Shown piece after piece: positions 56,241-64,000 of a stretch of 64,000 nt of DNA. The notes beneath the pieces are model-generated. The model saw only the letters and a list, made by a program, of their open reading frames with translations, did no database searches and was not told the origin of the DNA. A program made the position numbers and the translations under genes. The stretch is from Auricularia sp. M13 (Eukaryota; Basidiomycota; Agaricomycetes; Auriculariales; Auriculariaceae). Within the stretch, counting starts at the first letter, position 1; every line of letters begins with the position of its first letter. The stretch spans positions 2,914,001-2,978,000 of the forward strand of contig CM073202.1 of the NCBI GenBank assembly GCA_037042915.1, read 5' to 3'.

Positions 56241-57531
56241 CGTTGAACGTGGGTGGAAGACAGTGCACTAATCAGCTGAAGGTTGCCGGTGTTCTTAAGA
56301 CAAGCCAGTTGGGCTCGCACTTATCTAGTCCAGGTACAAGAGTCAGTCAGGTGACTTGTCATCTGAGCATCCAAATCGGACCTGGCCCCCAACGCGCAGA
56401 GTGAGACTCAGACACAATGACTGATAATACGACTATCGCCTCATTTGTCTGACACAACATCCTAAACCTTCCTCAACGGTCGTACATTTTGCCAAGGTGC
56501 CCAACTGGGAGGTATGTAGTGTATGTCTGAGTATGAAATACCGCATTCTCCTGTGACTGCTACAGGAACGCGTTCAACAGTACGAAAAGCCCAATATCTT
56601 GATGGAAGTTCTGACTAAATTATTGCGCCCAGTCTTCTGTATTGACTTATTGGGTGTCCAAATTGGTGATTCTCGGGCCTGCAACTTGAACCATAGTTCT
56701 CAGTGCCACGTCCGCTCTCATGCAGCCTACACGCCGCGCAAACGGATTGCGCGACCGCACCGCAGTACTGTCGATTAGGCACGTTGGTCTTGGGTCTCAC
56801 AGTGACACTCATACAGCAGCAACTCGGGCTATAAGCGGACTCAAAGAAGACAGAGTGCGGACTGGCAAAGCGACGGCTCCTCAGCTTGTGGAAAGGTCTG
56901 CAGATGCCTGCGGTGAGATCTCAAATGCGTCTGAGGCGACTGAGCCCAAGAGCTTTCATGTGAGCAGGGCCTGCGTGAAAAACTTCAAAATCTCATCGTT
57001 TACCGAGATGAGGAACACGAGGAATGTATGGAAATCATGACGGAACATTGACCAGCGTTGCCTCTACTAATAGGCAAGTACCAGGGAGCAGGGCAGAGAG
57101 CAGGATTGCACTGTTGCCACGTGACTTTTCCATGCATGCTGAGTCAGCGCGTCGCCGGTCCGGAAGTCGAGGTGCCAGAACGCTCGCTAAAGCGCTGAAG
57201 AGCCTGCTGCGATGATCCTCGTCATGCATGTCGTAACCTCATAACAGCAAGAGTGACGCGTCACGCCCATGGAGTCGACCGCGCCGCGCTGTACCGTACA
57301 AAGCGGTATGAAAAAGAGGTGGGGTTGGGGGGATGACTGCGGTCTGCCCAATGTGGTGCCCTAATAGTGGTACATGACGCAGACAATGAGAGCAGGGCAG
57401 TGTGAATCAGCAGCGCAACGGCAACGTAAGTGTTCATTGCGAATGCGGGCGGGGGGAGGTTAAGCTATAGAGGGTATGTGCAGGAATCCAAAGGACAGTT
57501 GAGTGTGTGAGTGTGAGGGCGTGTAGTACAA
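56241..57531. other. Intergenic region, nothing convincing
   Basis: About 1.3 kb with only short ORFs. The left end is the promoter of the hydrolase gene. Confidence 0.4.
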
Positions 57532-57533
57532 TA

Positions 57534-57976
57534 CAGTCGAACCTGTCCTAACCCATACTTGTCGTAACCCATAACCTGCTCTACCCCATAACTTTTGGCT
57601 CGGACCAAGTCGGTCAGTATGTAAAACCCATGATCCAGTTATAACCCATAACCCATGGTCTCCCGGACAAAATTTGATATGGACATATGGGTTTTGAAGA
57701 GGTTATAGCCCAGCTCCTCAGCTTCCGAAGAGGATCTGCCACACTCCCACAGCCTCTGAACAACATTCCATAATACTAGAAAGCATTCCAGCTATATATC
57801 AGTAGTGGTATGGGGTATTCATCATGCCTTGCCCGTCTCCACTGGTACAGTGCCCATATCGGTCCCTGGATAAGCGCCGGCCACGGGATAAGCGCCCACT
57901 CTCGTAGGCCATAACCTGTAGTGACCCATACTTGGGGGGCTGAACCGACCTGTATGGATTATGACAGGTTTGACTG
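57534..57976. mobile_element. 443-bp pogo/Tigger-like MITE
   Basis: Ends CAGTCGAACCTGTCCTAACC and, inverted, CAGTCAAACCTGTCATAATC match at about 23 of 26 positions. TA occurs on both sides (57532-57533, 57977-57978). CAGT termini with TA duplication are typical of pogo/Tigger elements of the Tc1/mariner superfamily. The interior has several TAACCCATA-type repeats and no intact transposase; a short stretch (about 57700-57770, reverse) could be transposase debris. Confidence 0.8.
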
Positions 57977-58098
57977 TAACCGTATACCATTTGTAAGTAA
58001 GCAAAAAAGTAAATGTCCAACCCGTGTCGAGAAGCATCGAGGTTTGAAAAACGAACGAGCGGATCAACCTCGCAGCAGAGAGCGGCAGAACAGCGTGC

Positions 58099-59280
58099 CT
58101 ATCGTTTGACGTCCAGCGACCGGCGGACGGCCGTCGCAAAATGGTCGTACGGCGGCGGGACGGAGGCGAGCGAGAACGCGCGGTCGGACGACGAGACGAC
58201 GGAGAAGGCGCGGTCGCTCGAGGCGTCGCTGGTGCTCGCGACGTCGCTCATGCCGGTGCCCGTCTGGCTGTCGAGCGAGGTGGTGAGCAGCATGAGCAGC
58301 TGGTGCGGCTGGATGCCCATCTTGCGCGCGCGCGCCGCGAGGCTCGCCTGGAACTGGCGCTCCACCGCCGCCGAGCCGGAGTCGGCGGGCGCTGCGGTGG
58401 AGCTCAGCACGGAGGTCGGCTGCGTCGGCGTGAGCTCCGCCGAGCTCGTGCTGCCAACGCTGTCGCGGTTCGCGCTGCGCGAGTGCGAGAGAAGGCCGTC
58501 GGAGCTCCCGAGGTCGTGCGTCCGTATGTGCAGCATCTGCAGCTTCTCGCCCCGGGGAAGCGCGCCGGGGCTCGTGGCTGAGTCTGACTTGAAGTGCACG
58601 GGGAAAAGGTCATCGTCCGGCGACGACGAGCGGAATTCTGTGCCCCAGAGCGGCTCAGTACTGAGTCTACGGCTAGCTAAGCCGCTGTGCGCACCTTTAT
58701 TGATGCCATGGTCGATTCTTCGTCTCCGTCTCCGGCGGGTGAGAATGGCCAGTACCGTCGCGAGCAGGCAGAGCACCGCGAGCACTGTGACGACGGCAAT
58801 AACCACGGTATTGCGCGAGCCGGAGCTAGAAGTGGGGATGGCGGCGGAGATACTGTTGGAGGTGTCGGTGGACTGGAGCGAGGTCGTCGTCGTATTAGGC
58901 AGTGGGAGCGTCGTAGAATTGGACTGGTTCGTAATATCTCCGGACCCAAGGCTCGTCGACCCCGGCGACGCGGCACGTGTCGTTGTCCCTGCCGGGCTCC
59001 TAGCGATCGACGGCGTCGTGGACGTCAGGGGCAGCAGCAGGGGCGTTGAGGTCGAGACATCAGTTGGGCCAGCAGGCGCCCCTCCGGCGGGTGCGGGAGC
59101 GACAGTGGGCGTGGACGAGGCGGCACCGCCGTTAGAGGCCGTAGGCGGGTCCGTCTGGCGTGCAAAAACCGCCCTGGGGATCGACATCGCAGAAAAGGGG
59201 AGAAAGGCTGGGCAGCGCTGCCTCGTCGGAGTCGCGATGGAAATCGGACTTAGACACCCGTCTGATCCGGCACCTCCCAA
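58099..59280 (-). CDS. Mucin-like single-pass membrane protein
   Basis: Single-exon ORF of 393 codons; the start may instead be the ATG at 59187 (MSIPRAVFARQ). A Ser/Thr/Pro-rich ectodomain with N-glycosylation sequons is followed by one membrane helix (VVIAVVTVLAVLCLLATVLAI) and an arginine stop-transfer run (RRRRRRR). The cytoplasmic tail of about 190 residues is Ser-rich and ends with a conserved block: MGIQPHQLLMLL, two DRAFS motifs and PPPYDHF. The organisation resembles fungal cell-surface sensors of the Mid2/Wsc type without the cysteine-rich head. Decayed sequence with the same tail motifs lies at 62191-62790. Confidence 0.75.
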   Translation of the reverse strand: MGGAGSDGCLSPISIATPTRQRCPAFLPFSAMSIPRAVFARQTDPPTASNGGAASSTPTVAPAPAGGAPAGPTDVSTSTPLLLPLTSTTPSIARSPAGTTTRAASPGSTSLGSGDITNQSNSTTLPLPNTTTTSLQSTDTSNSISAAIPTSSSGSRNTVVIAVVTVLAVLCLLATVLAILTRRRRRRRIDHGINKGAHSGLASRRLSTEPLWGTEFRSSSPDDDLFPVHFKSDSATSPGALPRGEKLQMLHIRTHDLGSSDGLLSHSRSANRDSVGSTSSAELTPTQPTSVLSSTAAPADSGSAAVERQFQASLAARARKMGIQPHQLLMLLTTSLDSQTGTGMSDVASTSDASSDRAFSVVSSSDRAFSLASVPPPYDHFATAVRRSLDVKR

Positions 59281-60339
59281 ACGAGAAGCGCTTTATTACA
59301 TCAATCTCCCGCCACTTGACACAGCATCGGGATCCCGAGATCTTGTGGGATTGTGATACAAACGGAGAGTCGCAGCGAATCTTGAGGGACCTGATTGAAA
59401 AATAATCAGTTTCTGAGGCCGACAGTGAGTTCTTTCTCAGAATCAGGACATCAACAAAACGTTCTCCGTCAGCGCGTCAGCCGTCGAAGTGGAGCCGACT
59501 TTCCGCTGACTGATCACGTGTGTTTCGGCGGTGGCTAAGTTAGCAACATGCAACACGCTTGCCCTTGCGCTTGCCTTATACCTACTATATTGACTGCTCT
59601 TGCTGCCTACAGTATCCGCATTCCAGTAGGGAGGCAATGGAAACTTGGTGCTTAAGCTCAGTCACGTTGTTTTTGGCCTTAATCAAGCCAAGACCTGGGC
59701 CCGAACTCTGACAATACCCCCGCAAAACGCTTCGTGATTCTTCTTGACCTTTCGTTCCACAGCATCCTGATGCCGGCCAAGCAGCGGGAACCATTGCACC
59801 ACTAACTGAATTTCTGACTGGGGGGGGATGGTCTACGCCGGTGTTTTGCAGCGCATGCAGGCTCTATAGTACGCAAGTATAACTTTACCAGTAACTACCG
59901 TGGTGCTTTGAATCAGGTCCTCTCATTGCTTTACGACCCTATCCTCCACGCCCGATCTGTGCAGAAGCTCCCTGCCCACGTTTTTGAGATGTCTTGCACT
60001 ATTTGAGCACGCAGCGATACTAAATGCAGAGGGTCTTTGCGCCCGGTATGCCTGAGGTGACTTCTGGCCATTTTCTACTATGCATAGTACTTATGGCACA
60101 TTTTTCACATTCCGTGGCAGGACGCACCATTTCTATCGCATCTGCGTCATTTGGTACAGTATCCATATACACAGTACATTCTTCCATTGATTCCCACAAT
60201 TATCATACACCGCGACTGCAAGATGCCCTAGTCTACCTGAGAGCGACGCTTGTACAGCGACCCCTCTTCCGGCGGTGCGGGCGGGGTCGCTGTATAAAGA
60301 TGCCCGGTGAACACTGCAGCCGTTTGGCAGTGGTCTTGT
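59281..60339. other. Intergenic region, nothing convincing
   Basis: No ORF of quality. An imperfect GC-rich hairpin (GCGACCCC...GGGGTCGC) sits at about 60257-60293. Confidence 0.4.
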
Positions 60340-61841
60340 TCACTGCATGTGCTTTGGGTCTGGGGCCTGACGCAATTCCTCGTAGAGCGTGGACGACGCG
60401 TCTGACTCGGCGATCCCGCTCGGACTTGACAGGGCCTGCTGCCGGAAGCGAGCCTCGCTGACGCTCGGAGCCATCGATTTCAGTTTGTCGAGCCGCATCT
60501 GCAGCACGGCCGACAGCACCGCCGTCTTGTCGCTCTGCTCGTCCCCCTTCCGGAAGCGGATAGGCCAGATGCGCGCCTCGATTTCCCGCTGGCGCCGCCG
60601 CCGTAGGTAGACGATGATTCCTGCTGAATAATCAGAGGAATTGCTCAGCGCTCAGCTTCTCAGTCTGGGAAGGCTCGCGGGCAGAGGCAGAGGACTGAGT
60701 GCTGACGTACCGACTGCAGCGAGAACTGAAACGAGTATCACGGGCGCGACGATGACGGCCAGTGGCGGCGCCTGGCGCGATGGTGCTAAGGTAGCAATCA
60801 TGTACAGTCATCCGACGTGCGTGACATGCCCAAAAAAGGCAATTGTGAAGGGTCCGGAGATACTCTTTGATTTCTATAAAATGGTACAATCTATTTAAGC
60901 AAAATCTGGCGTCAACATAAATTCGGGTCTTGGTATAGCTTTTGTTTTGTGCTGAGAATGTGAGCAACGGATGATTCCTGACAGAGGAGACCCCCTGAGA
61001 CTGCCGGCTCTGCTGCTTCCTCTTCCTACGATGCCGCCCGCGAAGGCCTGGCGTGCAAAGAAGATCGCCAACATGGCGGGTGCGCAGGCCAGACTTACTA
61101 CAGCCGTCCAGGGCATCAGCAATGGCCTCAAACGGCTTGCTTCCCCTCGGAAAACCCCCAGCAAAAAACCCCGGGTGCAGGCCGCAGAAAATGAGGCCCG
61201 TTGTCACTGATAATTGCCTTCATCACTTCTAATACATGTATAGATGACGCCCAGCACTTGCTCTGGCAGGGCTGAGGCTCTACCAGCTCAGTCTGATGCT
61301 TCTGTAGCTGGTCTCTAATTGTAGCTCATTCTTCCAGTGTTTTGGGGTCTTGTCCCTGAGATTTTCCCCAATCACCCTGAATCCGGGTATACAGATAGCC
61401 AGTATACATTCAGAATTAATGTTGGCGACAGATTTTGTAGTAATGCTTTGGTTCAGATGCTCCCATATGAACAACAGTTTTCAATGACACATTACTTCCC
61501 AAAAAGGGCATGTCACGTCACATGTGACAGCGTCGGATGACTGTACATGATTGCTACCTTACCTCTGGTGTGCACTCTGCTATCGGGCACTCCCAGCACG
61601 AGCTTCACAGTGTCGATTTGCGAAAGTCGGCATGCGTGAGATGACATAGCCACAGTAGCCACGAGCATAGTACTGACCCTTCGGTAAAAGCGCAGGCCTC
61701 GTCCGGCATGCAATCGCACTGCGGCTTCACGCACGCGTCCAAGGACAGGCAGTTCCCCGTGTACTGGTTAGAGGTAGACGGCGTTACTTCGGAGCTGGTG
61801 AGTGCTGAGACGGCGCGGCCTTGGCGCGAGCTGCGAGGCAT
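60340..61841 (-). pseudogene. Opy2-like membrane anchor protein, disrupted by a transposon
   Basis: Exons, apart from the insert: upstream exon ending at 61678 (candidate ATG 61841, unproven), 61602 to 60711 interrupted by the 771-bp element, and 60620-60340. The ectodomain has the Opy2-type cysteine spacing (CDCMPDEACAF, CWECPIAEC), then one helix (AVIVAPVILVSVLAAVGIIVYL), an arginine stop-transfer run and a tail of about 90 residues ending DPKHMQ. In yeast Opy2 anchors Ste50 at the plasma membrane in the HOG/filamentation MAPK pathways. With the insert, reading hits TAG inside the TIR, before the membrane helix. Discounting the insert and one TA leaves the frame unbroken. Confidence 0.75.
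60789..61559. mobile_element. 771-bp TIR element, copy 2 (in Opy2-like gene)
   Basis: Same element as 19365-20135, same length, apparently base-for-base identical, with TA on both sides (60787-60788, 61560-61561). It lies within the exon encoding the juxtamembrane segment of the Opy2-like protein. Confidence 0.92.
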
Positions 61842-62190
61842 CTCGGATAGTGACTGGGGTGGGACGACAATGCCATACGGCTTATAGCTGTTCCCAAGCA
61901 CAGATTGAGACAGAGACAGGCTTACCAATTAGGTAAGGACGAGTATTTGTGAAGCAAGTCCTTCGGTGCCGTGGCTCAGCCTCGATCTGCGACGGCCGCC
62001 CAACTTGAAACAGAGTCAAGAGCGAATGAAGACTCAACTTCCCGCGGGACCGTGGTGCAAAGAATGTCACTGCCAACACCCGTTGTCTGCGTGTACTGGC
62101 AGACGTTGGACACAGGGAACAAGGGGAGAACTGTCCATCTACGGCTCCCGGGCGCGGAACAAAAGGGGTCTATCGCCCGACTCACTACGT

Positions 62191-62790
62191 TCACGAGACG
62201 AGGGAGTGATCGTACGGCGGCGGCACGGCGGATGCGAGGGAGAACGTGCGGTCGGACGACCAGACGATGCAGAAAGCGCGGGCTCCGGAGCTCACGGTGT
62301 AGTTCATGCCGCCTTCGTGGTCGAGTAAGGCAGTAAGAAGCATGAGCAGCTGGTGCGGCTGGATGCCCATCGTCGTTGTACACGCTGCATAAGTGTGGGA
62401 AGGACACGAGGATTTGAAAAGTCGGAGTGGCGTCGCGAACGAGCGGGGTGGCAGGGGCGGCGCAGAGTGAGGCGCTGGCTCGGGGCCGACCTTAACGGTG
62501 TTTGTCAGTGATGCACCCATCGCCGGCGACGATGTAAACAGATGGCAGTGGCTAGTCGGCGCGTATGGTTCTCAGCGCAAGATTTTCTGCTGTGAATGCA
62601 CTACTGTAGACGCGCCTACTAGCACTGCTACGAAAAGGAGCGGATGGACAATCATAACCGTGAGAGCAGGCCGGTTGCCCCCACCAGGAGCTAACGTGGG
62701 CGGTGCTGTGGTCACCGCGGAGAAGGTGGGAAGTTGACTCTGGGGCGGCGTTGGCGTCGCAGCAACTGTAGGGCTAGAAGACGACGAAGA
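62191..62790 (-). pseudogene. Decayed copy of the mucin-like membrane protein
   Basis: The left part (62191-62370) encodes MGIQPHQLLMLLTALLDHEGG, a DRTFSLAS motif and PPPYDHS, clearly matching the tail of the 58099-59280 protein. Further upstream a Pro/Thr-rich stretch (TVAATPTPPQSQL) and a hydrophobic segment (about 62600-62660) survive in other frames. No continuous frame or splice pattern joins them. A partial, broken duplicate. Confidence 0.65.
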
Positions 62791-63273
62791 CGGGAAATGA
62801 CAATGACGATGCGAATGCCTGCGCTGAACAACCAGTTAATAACGTGCATTGCACAAGAACATCGATGCGTCTGAGGCGAAAGATCGACGCCGATAATGAC
62901 AATGATGCACGTGCGTTGAGGGTAAAAACGAGTGAGGGCGGCGAAGCCACAGCAGAGGGCCGATCGCGAGGCGAATTTGTCAGGAAAGTTTCGTTCACGG
63001 ATACAATTACAACCAATACTCTACAGTAAAATAACTGCGAGAGCATGAGAGATGGTGAGCTTCAGCTGATTTCATCCACGTGCGCGGAACGACCAACCCG
63101 TTGCAAGCGCTCACGGCTCCGCATTCCGACGCGCGCTCTGCATCGGCGTCCCGACTCCCCTGAACACCGTTGACCACCAATGACCGAATCCCCGCAGAAT
63201 TGTTGCCTTATCGCGGTTCCAGATCGGCAGTGGCGCTCAGGAACTGTTTGAGGCACGAGAAGCTTATCACCGG
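62791..63273. other. Intergenic region, nothing convincing
   Basis: 3' flank of the mannosyltransferase gene. Short ORFs only. Confidence 0.4.
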
Positions 63274-64000
63274 TTAGCATTTCAGGCGGGTTGAGCGGGC
63301 GGGGAGCGAGCGAGCGTACCGGCTGTTATCTGAAAGCACGCGGCAGCGACAGCGATAGCAAAACAAACCCAGCAATCAACAACACACTCCGCGGGGACAG
63401 AGGGAAAGAAAGAAGAGCGTACCGAAGGTATCCTTCTCTATGCAGATACATTTCCCGCGGGCATGCGCCTCGCCCTGCGGACAATGCTGATACGGCTCGT
63501 GGCGGTAACCTATATCGCTGAAGAAGTGCAGCTGGCTCCGGTTGGCGAGGAGCGACGCGGCGATGGTGTGCACCGGCGCGTCCGACCAGCGCTTCAGGGG
63601 TTCGCCGCGCAGTAACAGTCAGCAACACTGAGAAGATCTCGGCAGCAGCTATTGCAGCTGACCTCGTAATAAAAGCCGCCCGCCTCTTCGAGACGTTCGA
63701 AGTATTTGGTGTACGCTTCCGAGCGGAGGAACTCCATGTCGACGATGGCGAAGTTGTTCCAGACTGCAGGAAAGCGGTGAATCTCCCTGTGCGAACGGGA
63801 GGGGGCGAATGAGAAAAACAAAAGACTTACAGTGGCAGAGGTTGTAAGTATTCCCATCATCGCGCGAGATGAAGCGCATCGCGTTATCTTTGGCGACGTA
63901 TTGCGGGTACTCCTTCGTGAAGTCTGCAGGCGAGGGTCTTTAGGGTAACATCCAGGAAGAGTGGGTAGGTACCCACTTTTCACTGTATCCCAGAGTGTTG
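63274..64000 (-). CDS. GT15 alpha-1,2-mannosyltransferase (KRE2/KTR/MNT1 family), partial
   Basis: Exons read from the right edge leftward: TLWDTVKSG, then FTKEYPQYVAKDNAMRFIS, NLCHFWNNFAIVDMEFLRSE, AYTKYFERLEEAGGFYYE, RWSDAPVHTIAASLL, HFFSDIGYRHEPYQHCPQG and KCICIEKDTF. These are hallmark segments of GT15 Golgi mannosyltransferases, which extend O- and N-linked mannose chains of cell-wall glycoproteins using GDP-mannose; the E-containing FAIVDMEF region is the conserved catalytic block. The N-terminus with its signal anchor lies beyond the window. The last exon is uncertain: I used the acceptor before ATAACAGCC and the stop at 63274. The rightmost intron would be only about 35 nt, so that junction is also provisional. 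Confidence 0.8.

Noticed and set aside
55185-56246. 353-codon plus-strand ORF opposite the serine hydrolase
   Set aside because: Arg/Ala/Val-rich shadow; the reverse frame carries the S-x-x-K and other hydrolase motifs.
57540-57660. TAACCC repeats resembling telomeric sequence
   Set aside because: Units are TAACCCATA, irregular, and lie inside a TIR-bounded element; not a TTAGGG telomere array.
58013-59356. 447-codon plus-strand ORF opposite the mucin-like gene
   Set aside because: Antisense shadow of a G/C-third-position-biased gene; no domain, low-complexity Arg/Ser/Val protein. The reverse frame has a clear membrane helix and conserved tail.

Overview
The window is nuclear DNA of a filamentous basidiomycete, most likely an Agaricomycete of the wood- or litter-decay type. 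Evidence: nearly every convincing gene is cut by 45-70 nt GT-AG introns, codons are G/C-rich at third positions, and the gene content is fungal: a four-member GMC (aryl-alcohol-oxidase-like) oxidoreductase array, a fruit-body lectin, NIS1-like secreted proteins, a GT15 mannosyltransferase and an Opy2-type membrane anchor. All gene models were read by eye from splice sites and frame continuity; none has been checked by database search.

Layout. 1-11 kb: partial F-box gene, secreted protein of unknown type, 14-exon class-3 fatty aldehyde dehydrogenase, acidic protein of unknown function, second F-box gene. 11-17.5 kb: secreted protein with an ADP-ribosyltransferase-like C-terminal pattern, a 2.6 kb gene-free stretch with a 30-bp tandem repeat, and a hotdog thioesterase with a 14-nt microexon. 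17.9-22.1 kb: tandem duplication of a gene of unknown function, the left copy intact and the right one broken, with a 771-bp terminal-inverted-repeat (TIR) element between them. 22.8-30.2 kb: secreted aspartic protease with a 7-nt microexon, two tandem NIS1-like genes and a cysteine-rich lectin, several with a TATA box about 90-140 nt upstream of the ATG. 31.3-41.2 kb: four head-to-tail GMC genes, two intact and two with frameshifts. 42-49 kb: small hypothetical gene, BTB-transcription-factor-like gene, TSC13 enoyl reductase, C2H2 zinc-finger gene with an in-frame stop. 50.3-53.9 kb: 5'-truncated non-LTR retrotransposon interrupted by a 1,452-bp miniature LTR element. 54-64 kb: DUF4604 protein, beta-lactamase-fold hydrolase, pogo/Tigger-like MITE, mucin-like single-pass membrane protein, an Opy2-like membrane anchor disrupted by the second copy of the 771-bp element, a decayed membrane-protein copy, and a GT15 mannosyltransferase running off the right edge.

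How the parts relate. Secreted and oxidative functions dominate the centre (protease, NIS1-like proteins, lectin, GMC array), which suits substrate decay or contact with other organisms. Housekeeping lipid metabolism (aldehyde dehydrogenase, thioesterase, TSC13) is interspersed without operon-like organisation. The right third is being reshaped by transposons. The clearest signals are the recently moved 771-bp element that broke the Opy2-like gene, the nested retroelement whose removal restores the host frame, and the 7-nt and 14-nt microexons.
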